The notes beneath the pieces are model-generated. The model saw only the letters and a list, made by a program, of their open reading frames with translations. It was not told the origin of the DNA and ran no database searches. A stretch of DNA of 64,000 nt from Comamonadaceae bacterium (lineage in GTDB: Bacteria; Pseudomonadota; Gammaproteobacteria; Burkholderiales; Burkholderiaceae_C). The translations under genes were made by a program, and so were the position numbers. Positions 6,988 through 15,854 of this stretch are shown here, piece by piece. The stretch spans positions 1 through 64,000 of the forward strand of contig CANFOS010000018.1 of the NCBI GenBank assembly GCA_947448735.1. The letters run 5' to 3'. Each line of letters starts with the position of its first letter. The first letter of the stretch is position 1.

Positions 6988-7929
6988 CTATCCCCGCAGC
7001 CGTGGATTGACGAAAAAGTAAGCCATATCCGCCAGCAGATTGAGCAGGATATACACCGTGGACGTAAAAAGCACCACCCCCTGAACCACCGCGTAGTCGC
7101 GGTTGAACACCGCGTCCACAATCAGTTTGCCAAACCCCGGAATTGAAAACACCTGCTCGGTCAGCACAGCCCCCGACAGCAGCGTGCCAAACTCCAGCGC
7201 GCCCAGTGTGATGATGGGTGTCATGGCGTTGCGCAAGGCGTGCTTGAGCACCACGGTGCGCTCCATCAAACCCTTGGCCCGCGCAGTACGCACATAGTCG
7301 GCATTCAGGACCTGCAGCATGGCGCTGCGCGTGTGACGCATCAGCACGGCGGCAATCGCATTACCCAGCACAAAAGCCGGCATGATCATGGCCGCCAGAT
7401 TGGCCTTGAGGTCTTCAAAAGGACTCACATAGCCCGATGCCGGCAACCAGCCGAGCGACACTGAAAAAAGCAGGATCAGCAAAATACCCAGCCAGAAATT
7501 GGGCGTGGACAAGCCCCACAGGGCGACGATGTTGGCAACGTAGTCCCATGCTGAATCTTTGGCCACGGCCGACACAATGCCGGCAGGAATGCCGATGACC
7601 AGAGCAATCACCATCGCCATGGCGGCCAGTTGCAGCGTGACCGGAAGCTTTTCCTGGATCAGCTCCAGCACCGGCTTCTGGATTCGCAGCGACTCGCCCA
7701 AATCGCCCTTGAACACACCGCCGATCCAGTAGGCATAACGCACCGGCAGCGGCTCATCCAGGTGCATCTTCTTGTGCAGATAGGCAATCACCGTCGGGTC
7801 CTGGTCTTCGCCAGCCAGCATGATGGCTGGGTCGCCCGGCAGCAATTGCTGCAAGCCAAAAATAATGATGGTGACGAAAAAAACCGTCGGTATCAGAGCG
7901 ACCAGTCGCTTGATGAGGTAGCTCAGCAT
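6988..7929 (-). CDS. Peptide/glutathione ABC transporter permease, DppB/GsiC type
   Basis: This is a 313-residue permease beginning MLSYLIKRLVALIPTVFFV, the usual DppB/OppB N-terminal helix, followed by LPGDPAIMLAGEDQDP in the first periplasmic segment. The EAA loop reads DYVRTARAKGLMERTVVLKH with ALRNAMTPI, and the C-terminus DAVFNRDYAVVQGVVLF and DMAYFFVNPRLRG are diagnostic. It is encoded between the substrate-binding protein gene and the DppC-type gene and forms the heterodimeric channel with the latter. Confidence 0.94.
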   Translation of the reverse strand: MLSYLIKRLVALIPTVFFVTIIIFGLQQLLPGDPAIMLAGEDQDPTVIAYLHKKMHLDEPLPVRYAYWIGGVFKGDLGESLRIQKPVLELIQEKLPVTLQLAAMAMVIALVIGIPAGIVSAVAKDSAWDYVANIVALWGLSTPNFWLGILLILLFSVSLGWLPASGYVSPFEDLKANLAAMIMPAFVLGNAIAAVLMRHTRSAMLQVLNADYVRTARAKGLMERTVVLKHALRNAMTPIITLGALEFGTLLSGAVLTEQVFSIPGFGKLIVDAVFNRDYAVVQGVVLFTSTVYILLNLLADMAYFFVNPRLRG

Positions 7930-7950
7930 GGTGGTGTTTCAGGGTGACAA

Positions 7951-7991
7951 GCAGTGCCGACATCGGGCGCAGTGTCCCGTGCCTGCACTGC
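7951..7991 (-). promoter_or_regulatory. Hairpin between binding-protein and permease genes
   Basis: GCAGTGC (7951-7957) and GCACTGC (7985-7991) can pair in the 71-base gap after the binding-protein gene, without a T-tract in the direction of transcription. Stem-loops here commonly stabilise the binding-protein message and lower the read-through to permease genes. That role is inferred from position. Confidence 0.35.
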
Positions 7992-8000
7992 TGCTGTCGT

Positions 8001-9545
8001 TTACTTAAATTGCAGCCCTTGCACGCGCATCAGGCCGTCGGGGATGGCGCGCACACCGGTCAGCTTTTTGTTGTAAGCCCACAGCCAGTTGCGGTGAAAC
8101 AAGTAAACCACGGGGCGGTCTTTGGCCACTTGCGCTGCGACCTGTTCAAAAATCTTGGCGCGCTCAGCCGGATCGCGCACACTGCGCGATTTGTTGAGCA
8201 GCTCGTCAACTTCAGGCTTGCAATAGCCAGCGTAGTTCAGCGGCTGCTTGCAGGCATGAAAGCTGAACAGATTGCCGTCTGGATCAGCCCGGCCGCTCCA
8301 GGCCAGAACGTAGGCGTCAAACTGGCCTTTGTCAGCCAGATTGAGCGAGGTCGCAAACTCAGTGGACTGAATCTTGACATCGAAACCGGCCTCCTTGGCC
8401 ATCGCTTGCACCACCTGCGCCACACGCTGGCCATCCGAGGTCGTGGGGGTCATCAAGGTAAATACCGGATTCACCACGCCGGCCTCCTTCAGCAGGGCCT
8501 TGGCTTTGGCGATGTTGCGCTTGGGCAGGGGGACGTTTTTAGCGTAAAACGTGCTGTTCGGCGGCAGCCACTGGTTGCCAGGTGTCGCTTCGCCGTCCAT
8601 CGCCACTTGGGCAATGCCAGCGCGGTCAAGCGACAGCTCAAAAGCCTCGCGAACACGGGGGTCACGGCCGAGCGGATTTTTTTGCGCCTGATCGCTCTTG
8701 CCGGTGTTGATGGTGATGCCCTGGTAGCCCAGTTCTGTGATGCGCGCCACTTGCAAACGGCTGTCTGTTTTGATCTGTGGAATGTCTGATGGCGCCACGC
8801 GCTCGATGAAGTCAAGCTGCCCTGAGCGCAGGTTGGCCAGCCGCACAGTGGCATCCACAATCGGCTGATAGATCACTTTGTCGAAGTGAACGTTGGCCTT
8901 GTTCCAATAGTTGGCGTAGCGCTCAAGCACGATGCGGTCTTGCGCCACGCGTTCCGTAAAACGGAAAGGCCCTGAGCACACCGGCTTGCTGCCAAAACTG
9001 GTCGGGTTTTCCTGCGCGGCCTTGGGCGACACCATCATGCCGGCACGGTCTGCCAGCACTGACAGCAGCGGTGCAAACGGCGCAGACATGTTCAGGCGTA
9101 CCGTCAGGTCATCGAGGGCATCAACACTGACCACGGGCGCGAGTTCACCGCGGCGGTTAGAGCCCGCCAGGTTTTTATGCCGTTCGATGTTGAACTTGAC
9201 CGCAGCAGCATCAAATTTCTCGCCATCGTGAAAGGTCACGCCGGGACGCAGCTTCAGGATCAAGATCTTGTTGTCAGGCGACCAGACCCAAGAGCTTGCC
9301 AACTGCGGGACGATATTGAGTTTCTCGTCAATATCCAATAACTTGTCGCAAAGCGATGCAAAGACAATGCGACCGACAAAGCTGCGCGCCATGGTGGGGT
9401 CCAGCACGTCCGGGTCTTCGGCCAAGCCGATGCGCAAGGTTTGCGCCTGAACGCCGGTCATCAAAAGTGTGGATGCAATGGCAAGGGCTGCGCTGGCCCG
9501 CTTGACAAAGCGCCCTGTCAGTAGCTGTCGTGCTGGTGTTTTCAT
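8001..9545 (-). CDS. Peptide/glutathione ABC transporter periplasmic binding protein (SBP family 5)
   Basis: The start is ATG 9545 (MKTPARQLL) with CAGGAAAT upstream, giving 514 residues. The first about 34 form a signal peptide ending VQAQ. TLRIGLAEDPDVLDPTMARS and SSWVWSPDNKILILKLRPGV followed by FHDGEKFDAAAVKFNIER are the SBP_bac_5 signature near residues 80-110. The family binds di/oligopeptides, glutathione or opines. FHACKQPLNYAGYCKPEVD near the C-terminus resembles GsiB-like proteins. It is third in the operon behind the two ATPase genes. Glutathione is the favoured ligand because ggt is in the operon, but this is inference. Confidence 0.93.
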   Translation of the reverse strand: MKTPARQLLTGRFVKRASAALAIASTLLMTGVQAQTLRIGLAEDPDVLDPTMARSFVGRIVFASLCDKLLDIDEKLNIVPQLASSWVWSPDNKILILKLRPGVTFHDGEKFDAAAVKFNIERHKNLAGSNRRGELAPVVSVDALDDLTVRLNMSAPFAPLLSVLADRAGMMVSPKAAQENPTSFGSKPVCSGPFRFTERVAQDRIVLERYANYWNKANVHFDKVIYQPIVDATVRLANLRSGQLDFIERVAPSDIPQIKTDSRLQVARITELGYQGITINTGKSDQAQKNPLGRDPRVREAFELSLDRAGIAQVAMDGEATPGNQWLPPNSTFYAKNVPLPKRNIAKAKALLKEAGVVNPVFTLMTPTTSDGQRVAQVVQAMAKEAGFDVKIQSTEFATSLNLADKGQFDAYVLAWSGRADPDGNLFSFHACKQPLNYAGYCKPEVDELLNKSRSVRDPAERAKIFEQVAAQVAKDRPVVYLFHRNWLWAYNKKLTGVRAIPDGLMRVQGLQFK

Positions 9546-9591
9546 GGCAATTTCCTGGTTGATAAAGATGTGGGGGGACTTTTTACGAGCG

Positions 9592-10671
9592 TCATGCCAA
9601 CGCTGCTTGTGTTGGGGGCTGAAAAGCGGCCTGTAGCCTTTGCAAGCGCAAATTGGGGGGCGGAACAAAGGGGGTGGCGCTGGCTGATGCAGACGCTGCA
9701 ATGTCGGTCCAGAAATGACAGGCAACGCTGTGGCCACCGTCATTTTTCAATAGTGGGACTTCTTCGGCGCAACGCGCGCGCGCATGCGGGCAGCGGGTGT
9801 GAAAGCGGCAACCCGGCGGCGGGTTGATGGGATTGGGAACGTCACCCTGCAGCACCACCCGGTCCCGTTTGGCGCCAGGCTCGGGCAAGGGAATGGCGGA
9901 CAGCAAGGCCTGCGTGTAAGGGTGACGGGGCTGCGCAAACAGGCTTTTCTTGTCGGCGTATTCAACCATCTGGCCCAGGTACATCACCGCCACATGCGAC
10001 GAAATATGCTTGACCACGGCCAGGTCATGCGCAATAAAAATGTACGACAGCCCGAGTCGCTGTTGCAGGTCCTGCATCAGGTTCACCACCTGCGCTTGAA
10101 TGGACACATCGAGTGCCGACACCGGTTCATCACACACAATCAGCCGCGGCTCGACGGCCAGCGCCCTGGCAATGCCGATGCGCTGGCGTTGTCCGCCCGA
10201 AAACTCGTGCGGGTAACGCTGCAGGTATTGCCGCGCCAGGCCCACCAGGTCCAGCAGCTCGGCGGCACGTTCTCGGTGCCGCCCTTTGGCAAGGCCATGC
10301 AGCGCCAGTGGCTCGGTCAGGGTTTGCTCGACCGTCATCCGCGGATTGAGCGAGGAATACGGATCCTGAAAAATCATTTGCAGACTGCGCCTTCGGGCGC
10401 GCATCTCAGCGGGCTTCAGGCTTGTCAGGTCTTCACCGTCAAACCAGACCTTTCCCGATGTCGGCTCCAGCAAACGCAGCACCAACCTGCCAGCGGTTGA
10501 CTTGCCGCAGCCGGACTCGCCCACCAGCGCCATGGTGTCGCCTGCAGCCAGTTCAAAATCAAGGCCGTCAACCGCATGAACCACAGCCTTGTCGCGGCCG
10601 AACAGGCCTTTTGCAATCGGGAAATGCTTGACCAGTTTTTCAACGCGCAGCAAGGGTTGGCCGACTGTCAT
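9592..10671 (-). CDS. Peptide/glutathione ABC transporter ATPase, DppF type
   Basis: This 359-residue ATPase has Walker [12 protein letters not shown] (51-61), signature [15 protein letters not shown] and Walker [13 protein letters not shown]. The oligopeptide-type C-terminal extension contains [19 protein letters not shown] with conserved cysteines. Its ATG (10669-10671) overlaps the TAA/TGA end of the upstream DppD-type gene, so the two are translationally coupled. With the DppD-type protein it would energise peptide/glutathione uptake. It carries a C-terminal tail of about 35 low-complexity residues ([15 protein letters not shown]) beyond the usual end. Confidence 0.93.
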   Translation of the reverse strand: MTVGQPLLRVEKLVKHFPIAKGLFGRDKAVVHAVDGLDFELAAGDTMALVGESGCGKSTAGRLVLRLLEPTSGKVWFDGEDLTSLKPAEMRARRRSLQMIFQDPYSSLNPRMTVEQTLTEPLALHGLAKGRHRERAAELLDLVGLARQYLQRYPHEFSGGQRQRIGIARALAVEPRLIVCDEPVSALDVSIQAQVVNLMQDLQQRLGLSYIFIAHDLAVVKHISSHVAVMYLGQMVEYADKKSLFAQPRHPYTQALLSAIPLPEPGAKRDRVVLQGDVPNPINPPPGCRFHTRCPHARARCAEEVPLLKNDGGHSVACHFWTDIAASASASATPFVPPPNLRLQRLQAAFQPPTQAALA

Positions 10672-11684
10672 AAGGCCTCCTGCGCTGCCGCTTCAGCCGG
10701 CATGCCAAGATCAAACGCGAGCGGCGCTTTCCAGCAAGCGGCTTCGTGCCCGCCACCCACATCGACCAGCGGTGGCTGGGCGGTGCGGCAATGGTCGTCC
10801 GCAAAGGGGCAGCGCGGCGCAAACCGGCAACCCTTCAAGCCACTCATGGGCGTGGGCACCTGGCCCTCAATGGCGGCCAGTCGCGTTTGCTCGAGGTGGA
10901 GTTTTGGAATCGACCCCAGCAGGCCAATCGTGTAAGGGTGCTGGGGCTGGTCAAACAGCCGCGCCACACTGGCGCGCTCAACGATGCGGCCGCTGTACAT
11001 CACCACAACCTCGTCAGCCAGCTCGGCAATCACGCCCAGGTCATGCGTGATGAGCATGATCGCGGTACCGGTTTCTTCGCGCAGGGTTCGCATCAGCTCC
11101 AGCACCTGGGCCTGGATGGTCACATCCAGTGCGGTGGTCGGTTCGTCTGCAATCAGCAGGGCCGGCTGGCTTGACAGCGCCATGGCAATCATGACGCGCT
11201 GTCGCATGCCGCCCGACAGCTTGTGGGGGTAGTCGTCAATGCGCCGTTCTGGCGACGGAATACGCACCCGGCGCAGCATGTCAATCGCATGCTGGCGTGC
11301 TTCTTGGTGTCCCAGCTGGCTGTGGCAGCGAATGCCTTCAATCAACTGGTCGCCAATCGTGAAGGCCGGGTTCAGTGACGTCATCGGCTCCTGAAAAATC
11401 ATGGCGATCCGGTTGCCACGCAAGGCGCGCATGCCGGCAGCAGGCAACTCGGTCAGGTCAACACCATCAAAGGTGATCGAGCCAGCCGCTATGCGGCCCT
11501 GGCCCTTGGCAAGCAAACCCATGATGGACAGGGACGTCACGCTTTTTCCGCAGCCAGACTCGCCAACGATGCCCAGGGTTCGCCCGGCCTGCACAGAAAA
11601 GCTGATGTCATCGACGGCGGTCAATTCACCGCCTTCGACCTTAAAACATGTCGTCAGACCCTTGACCTCGAGCAAGGCACTCAT
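10668..11684 (-). CDS. Peptide/glutathione ABC transporter ATPase, DppD type
   Basis: This 338-residue ATPase has Walker [12 protein letters not shown] (41-51), Q-loop [17 protein letters not shown], signature [16 protein letters not shown] and Walker [13 protein letters not shown]. The C-terminal oligo_HPY-type region [18 protein letters not shown] places it in the DppD/OppD/GsiA group. It overlaps the DUF1028 gene upstream and the DppF-type gene downstream by 4 bases each, indicating a single tightly coupled transcript. Confidence 0.94.
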   Translation of the reverse strand: MSALLEVKGLTTCFKVEGGELTAVDDISFSVQAGRTLGIVGESGCGKSVTSLSIMGLLAKGQGRIAAGSITFDGVDLTELPAAGMRALRGNRIAMIFQEPMTSLNPAFTIGDQLIEGIRCHSQLGHQEARQHAIDMLRRVRIPSPERRIDDYPHKLSGGMRQRVMIAMALSSQPALLIADEPTTALDVTIQAQVLELMRTLREETGTAIMLITHDLGVIAELADEVVVMYSGRIVERASVARLFDQPQHPYTIGLLGSIPKLHLEQTRLAAIEGQVPTPMSGLKGCRFAPRCPFADDHCRTAQPPLVDVGGGHEAACWKAPLAFDLGMPAEAAAQEAL

Positions 11685-12409
11685 GCCCCGGCCTGACTGG
11701 CCGCTTTGCGGGCTGCATGAAAGCGTTCAATCTGCGCCTCGATTTGCTGGCGGTCGGTGGTGCCTGACGGATGTTCACGGCTGGGCAGGCAGGTCACAAA
11801 GGGCTGAAAACGCTGCAGGCTGACGTCGTACAAGCGTTGCAGTTCCAGGATGGGTTCGGCATGGTCGTCGACCCGGATGTCGAGCGCCGGATAGTCCTGG
11901 CCGTTGAAAACAAGCAGCGCCGCAGCCTGTTTGCCACGCTTGTCACCGCCGGCGGCCTCACCGGCTGCAAGTGCCGTCAACAGGCGCTGCGCAAAAGGCA
12001 AAGCTGGATTAGCCGCATAGCTGTCGGCCGTGGCCTCAATCACCTGCGGGCCGGCCAGCATGTTGCCAGCCACAGAAAAACCATCATGCATGGTGTGCCC
12101 GCACCAGTCAATGCATTCGCCGCCCGTGTGGGCAGCAGCCCGGCCTAGCGCATCAACCATGTGAAATTGACGGTGTGCGCTGCCGCTGTCAGCAGCCAAA
12201 AGATCAGCCAGCAGCTCGGCCGGCACACGTTGTTTCGCCATGCCGGCAAGCGCGGGCGCGGCCAGCAGGGGGTTGACAAGCGCCTGTGTTGCCAGGGCGC
12301 CAACACCGCTTTGGGCATGCGGACACAGGGCACCTACTGCAAAAAATTTGCTGGCAACGGCGACGCCAAAGTGGCCGTTGGCGTCACGCGCAACGATGGA
12401 CCATGTCAT
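11681..12409 (-). CDS. DUF1028 family protein (predicted Ntn-hydrolase), operon leader
   Basis: This 242-residue protein begins MTWSIVARDANGHFGVAVAS, the conserved N-terminus of DUF1028, continuing with GALCPHAQSGVGALATQALV and NMLAGPQVIEA, both family hallmarks. Families of this type have an Ntn-hydrolase-like fold and frequently lie beside peptide transporters and gamma-glutamyltransferase. No enzyme activity is established to my knowledge. Here it is the first gene of the transporter-ggt operon, overlapping the DppD-type gene by 4 bases (ATGA-type junction). The proposed role is hydrolysis of an imported amide or gamma-glutamyl compound, by inference. Confidence 0.9.
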   Translation of the reverse strand: MTWSIVARDANGHFGVAVASKFFAVGALCPHAQSGVGALATQALVNPLLAAPALAGMAKQRVPAELLADLLAADSGSAHRQFHMVDALGRAAAHTGGECIDWCGHTMHDGFSVAGNMLAGPQVIEATADSYAANPALPFAQRLLTALAAGEAAGGDKRGKQAAALLVFNGQDYPALDIRVDDHAEPILELQRLYDVSLQRFQPFVTCLPSREHPSGTTDRQQIEAQIERFHAARKAASQAGA

Positions 12410-12653
12410 AAATTTTTTTCAACCAACAAAACGCGGATATTTCAAAAGGAAGTGTTCAAAAAGGCAGCTGCGCCGCCACACTTGGGGCACCATTATCGTG
12501 TTTTAGCAGAAGCCTTTCACATTGCGTTGCGAACAGTCATCTCACACGCAAGAAACAGGCCGCCCTTAGAGATTTGGGTGAGATTTGGGCGTCTTGAATT
12601 GAGCACCTGCATTTTTCAACCATCCAATCAGCCTGCAGACCAATCAATTTCTT
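12410..12653. other. Intergenic region upstream of the peptide/ggt operon
   Basis: This non-coding stretch lies between the DUF1028 gene start and the end of the SDR-type gene, both minus strand. The promoter of the seven-gene operon must lie here or read through from the SDR gene. I see no confident -35/-10 pair. The far end contains a short copy of the dispersed repeat. Confidence 0.5.
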
Positions 12654-12680
12654 GGCTAGCAGCTCCTGAATCAATAGCAA
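12654..12680 (-). repeat. Dispersed AT-rich repeat, partial copy
   Basis: On the minus strand this begins TTGCTATTGATTCAGGAGCT and continues GCTAGCC, matching the first half of the repeat seen at 15756, 31429, 34271, 49271 and 61635 (GCTAT, short AT stretch, AGCTGCT). It lies just beyond the 3' end of the SDR-type gene. Confidence 0.6.
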
Positions 12681-12688
12681 ACAGGCCT

Positions 12689-13633
12689 TTATTGCTTTTC
12701 CTTCAATCCCGCGCTGACCGTCGGATAGCGCAGCTTCAGGCGCAGCTCGGTCTTCAGTCGCCGGTTGTCCAGTCGGCGCGATTCGCTCATGAAGCTCAAT
12801 TGCATGGCGGGCAGCTGGGTGGCTGCCTCTTGGCGCGCCAGGCGCGGCGGGCGCGGCAAGCCGTACAGGTCGGCGGCCAGGTCAAAGTAGTCGCCCATTT
12901 TCAAGTCGGTGTCATCGCTGGTGTTGGTGATGCGCTGCGCTTGGCCGCGCCGCATGGCGGCCAGGCAGGCGCGGGCCAGGTCGTCGGCGTGGATGTGGTT
13001 GGTGTACACATCGTCGTCCGCCGCCAGCACGGGCGTGCCTTTGAGCAAGCGCCCGCGCGGCGTGCCGCCTTCGCGGTCAGGCGCGTAAATGCCCGGAATA
13101 CGCAAAATATGCGTCGGCACGCCCGCGCTGCGGCCAAACCAGCGCAGTTGCGCCTCGGCATCGACCCGGCGGTGGGCACGCGATGTGTCGGGCATGACGG
13201 GCCGCGTCTCGTCAACCCACAAGCCCTGGCAGTCACCGTAGACACCGCTGGTCGAGCCGTAAACAATGCCCAGCGGCACCGTGCGCAACCGCAATGCCTG
13301 CAGCAAGCTACGGGTGCGTGGGTCGCTTCTGGCGTGCGGGTCATCATTGGGCGGGGGTGCCAGATGCACCACCCGCGTGGCCAAGCCCGCCAAGCGTTTG
13401 AGGCTGGCAACGTTGTCCAGGTTGCCCAACAAGGGGATGATGTTTTGCGCCCGAAGCTCGGGCACGCGGCTGCGGGTTGATGTCAGCGCCATCACCTTGA
13501 CGCTGGCGGGCAGCAAACGCGCCACCCGCAGGCCCACATCGCCGCAGCCGACGATCAAAACACGCTGGCGTCGAAACCGGGCGGGCAGCGCGCCTAGAGG
13601 ATTTGAATTTGAAGGCAAAATTGGGAGTTCCAA
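12689..13633 (-). CDS. NAD(P)-dependent epimerase/dehydratase-like (atypical SDR, YeeZ-like) protein
   Basis: This 314-residue protein has a Rossmann nucleotide-binding motif VLIVGCGDVGLRVARLL (about 25-41). VVHLAPPPND and the active-site region VYGSTSGVYGDCQGLWVDE (about 124-142) carry the S-x-x-x-Y-G arrangement of extended/atypical SDRs. TNHIHADDLARACLAAM is the typical C-terminal substrate-region helix. The family binds NAD(P) and acts on nucleotide sugars or unknown small molecules. The substrate cannot be deduced. It is divergent from the ferredoxin-reductase gene with 37 bases between starts. Confidence 0.85.
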   Translation of the reverse strand: MELPILPSNSNPLGALPARFRRQRVLIVGCGDVGLRVARLLPASVKVMALTSTRSRVPELRAQNIIPLLGNLDNVASLKRLAGLATRVVHLAPPPNDDPHARSDPRTRSLLQALRLRTVPLGIVYGSTSGVYGDCQGLWVDETRPVMPDTSRAHRRVDAEAQLRWFGRSAGVPTHILRIPGIYAPDREGGTPRGRLLKGTPVLAADDDVYTNHIHADDLARACLAAMRRGQAQRITNTSDDTDLKMGDYFDLAADLYGLPRPPRLARQEAATQLPAMQLSFMSESRRLDNRRLKTELRLKLRYPTVSAGLKEKQ

Positions 13634-13670
13634 AAATCAGTACGACAAGCATAACGAACAGGACCGTTTC

Positions 13671-14711
13671 ATGAGTTTTAACATCACCGTGCAACCCAGC
13701 GGACGCATTTTTACTGCCGAGCCTGACCAGGCGCTGTTGTCAGCCGCCATCGCCCAGGGCATCGGCATGCCCTATGGCTGCAAGGACGGTGCTTGCGGCT
13801 CCTGCAAATGCAAAAAACTGCAAGGCACTGTGGTGCAGGGCACGCACCAGCTCAAGGCGCTGTCGCCGCAAGAGGCCGAACAGGGTTTCATCCTGACCTG
13901 CTGCGCCACGGCGCTGTCAGATGTGGTGCTGGAGTCCCGGCATGTGACCGACGAAAGCGCTTTCCCGATCAAAAAAATGCCGACCCGCGTGGCCAGTCTG
14001 GCCAAGGCATCGCATGACGTGATGATGGTGCGTCTGCAGTTGCCAGCGGCTGACGTCTTCAAATACCACGCTGGCCAGTATGTCGAGTTTTTGCTGCGTG
14101 ATGGCGACCGGCGTGCTTACTCGATGGGCAATGCGCCGCACACGCAAGCCGAAAGCCCGCAAGTCGAGCTCCATATTCGCCATATGCCGGGCGGCAAGTT
14201 CACTGACCACGTGTTCAGCGCCATGAAAGAAAAAGAGATTCTGCGGGTTGAAGGTCCATTCGGCAGTTTTTACCTGCGTGAAGACAGTGCCAAACCGATG
14301 GTGATGCTGGCATCGGGCACCGGCTTTGCCCCCATCAAGGCGATCATTGAACACATGCAGTTCAAGGGCATCACGCGCCCTGCCGTGCTGTACTGGGGCG
14401 GCCGCCGCCCCGCTGACCTGTATATGAACGATTGGGTGATGGGCAAGGTCGCCGAAATGCCGAACCTGACCTATGTGCCTGTCGTGTCAGACGCGCTGCC
14501 TGAAGACGCCTGGAGCGGGCGCACCGGCTTTGTTCACAAGGCGGTCCTGGAGGACTTTGCCGATTTGTCAGGGCATCAGGTGTATGCCTGTGGCGCGCCT
14601 ATCGTTGTGGACTCAGCGCAGGCGGCCTACATCAAGGCCGGACTGCCTGAAGACGAGTTTTATGCTGATTCGTTTGTGACAGAAAAAGACAAGGCACAGG
14701 CGGCGTCCTAA
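13671..14711 (+). CDS. 2Fe-2S ferredoxin-NAD(P)H reductase (CDP-6-deoxy-glucoseen reductase-like)
   Basis: This is a 346-residue protein from ATG 13671; the longer frame overlaps the divergent SDR gene. The N-terminus is a plant-type ferredoxin domain with C37, C42 and C45 in GCKDGACGSCKCKK and the fourth ligand at C77/C78 (FILTCCAT). An FAD-binding domain with RRAYSMGNAP follows, then an NAD(P) domain with MLASGTGFAPIKAI and VYACGAPIVV. This order (Fe-S, FAD, NAD) is that of phenol-hydroxylase-type and AscD/RfbI-like reductases, which pass electrons from NAD(P)H to an oxygenase or dehydrase. The partner is not encoded nearby. Confidence 0.92.
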   Translation: MSFNITVQPSGRIFTAEPDQALLSAAIAQGIGMPYGCKDGACGSCKCKKLQGTVVQGTHQLKALSPQEAEQGFILTCCATALSDVVLESRHVTDESAFPIKKMPTRVASLAKASHDVMMVRLQLPAADVFKYHAGQYVEFLLRDGDRRAYSMGNAPHTQAESPQVELHIRHMPGGKFTDHVFSAMKEKEILRVEGPFGSFYLREDSAKPMVMLASGTGFAPIKAIIEHMQFKGITRPAVLYWGGRRPADLYMNDWVMGKVAEMPNLTYVPVVSDALPEDAWSGRTGFVHKAVLEDFADLSGHQVYACGAPIVVDSAQAAYIKAGLPEDEFYADSFVTEKDKAQAAS

Positions 14712-14740
14712 GTTGCCGGGCTTTTTGCAACAATAGGCGC

Positions 14741-15718
14741 ATGACCCATCACGCTTTCAAACCATTCCAGGTTCTTGTCGCCATCACGCTGGCGCTGGCA
14801 GGAGCCACCGCGCTGGCACAAACCAAAGTGACCCGCATCATCGTGCCGTATGCCCCCGGCGGCCCGATTGATGTGACGGCCCGCCTGATGGCAGAGCGCG
14901 TCAAGGACACACTGGGCACCGTCATCATTGACAACAAACCCGGCGGCGGCGGCAATATTGGTGTCGACGCCATTGCCAAGGCGGCACCCGACGGCCTGAC
15001 CATCGGCATTGCGGCTGTGGCCACCCACGCCATCAATCCCTGGCTGTACAGCAAGATGCCCTACAACGCCGCCACTGACTTTGCCCCCATCACGCAAATG
15101 CTGCGCGTGCCCAATGTGCTGGTCATCAACGCCGACACCGCCGCACGTTTAAAAATCGACACCCTGGCGGACCTGATCAAATACGCCAAGGCCAACCCCG
15201 CCAAACTCAACTACGCCAGCGGCGGCAACGGCAGCGCCGGGCATCTGGCCGGTGAGATGTTCAAAGCGCAGGCGGGTATTTTTGCCGTGCACATCCCTTA
15301 CAACGGCGGCAACCCGGCGCAGTTGGCACTGCTCAGCGGTCAGGTCGATTTCAACTTTGACAACCTGGCCACCGCGTCAAGCAACATCAAGGCAGGCAAA
15401 CTCAAAGCGCTTGCCGTGACCACCGCCAAACGCAGCGCGGTGTTGCCCGATGTGCCCGCCGTTGCCGAGACCTTGAAGGGCTTTGAAATTGACACCTGGT
15501 GGGGTCTGGTCGCGCCTGCAGGAACGCCTACCGATGTTGTCGCCAAACTCAATGCTGCGTTTGTAGCGGCCTTGAATTCACCCGAAGCGAAGGCGCGGTT
15601 TGCGAGCTTGATGGCTGAGCCGGTGGCGTCGTCGCCTGAACAGTTTGGCGCTTTTATGAAAAGTGAGCTGGGGAAGTACGAGAAGGTGGTGAAGGCTTCT
15701 GGGGCCAAGGTTGACTGA
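14741..15718 (+). CDS. Bug/TctC-type binding protein
   Basis: This 325-residue protein has a signal peptide of about 26 residues (LVAITLALAGATALA-Q). KVTRIIVPYAPGGPIDVTAR follows, the family N-terminus with the P-x-A-P-G-G-x-x-D ligand loop. LTIGIAAVATHAINPWL, IPYNGGNPAQLALLSGQVDF and WWGLVAPAGTPTDVV are family segments. It is an orphan periplasmic carboxylate-binding protein with no TctA/TctB gene in view. It may be co-transcribed with the ferredoxin-reductase gene 29 bases upstream. Confidence 0.9.
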   Translation: MTHHAFKPFQVLVAITLALAGATALAQTKVTRIIVPYAPGGPIDVTARLMAERVKDTLGTVIIDNKPGGGGNIGVDAIAKAAPDGLTIGIAAVATHAINPWLYSKMPYNAATDFAPITQMLRVPNVLVINADTAARLKIDTLADLIKYAKANPAKLNYASGGNGSAGHLAGEMFKAQAGIFAVHIPYNGGNPAQLALLSGQVDFNFDNLATASSNIKAGKLKALAVTTAKRSAVLPDVPAVAETLKGFEIDTWWGLVAPAGTPTDVVAKLNAAFVAALNSPEAKARFASLMAEPVASSPEQFGAFMKSELGKYEKVVKASGAKVD

Positions 15719-15755
15719 TGCTTCAGGTGTTTTTAAGCGCCTTTAGCCGTACCTA

Positions 15756-15817
15756 GGTGCCTTTTAGAGCTGTAGCCCCTTGATTACCTAGGTCAGCAGC
15801 TCGTTAATTTATAGCAA
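15756..15817 (-). repeat. Dispersed AT-rich repeat
   Basis: On the minus strand this reads TTGCTATAAATTAACGAGCT, then GCTGACCTAGG, then GGGGCTACAGCTC followed by TAAAAGGC. It shares the GCTAT...AGCTGCT...GGGCTnnAG architecture of the other copies. It fills the gap between two convergent genes (Bug protein and livF) and may act as a terminator-like spacer. Confidence 0.7.
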
Positions 15818-15854
15818 ATGGTTGTCAGGACGGTCTGGCAGGCCGCGCTAAAAC

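Noticed and set aside
12161-13480. 439-codon plus-strand open frame
   Set aside because: Covers the intergenic gap and the antisense of two recognised minus-strand genes; composition is that of a shadow frame.
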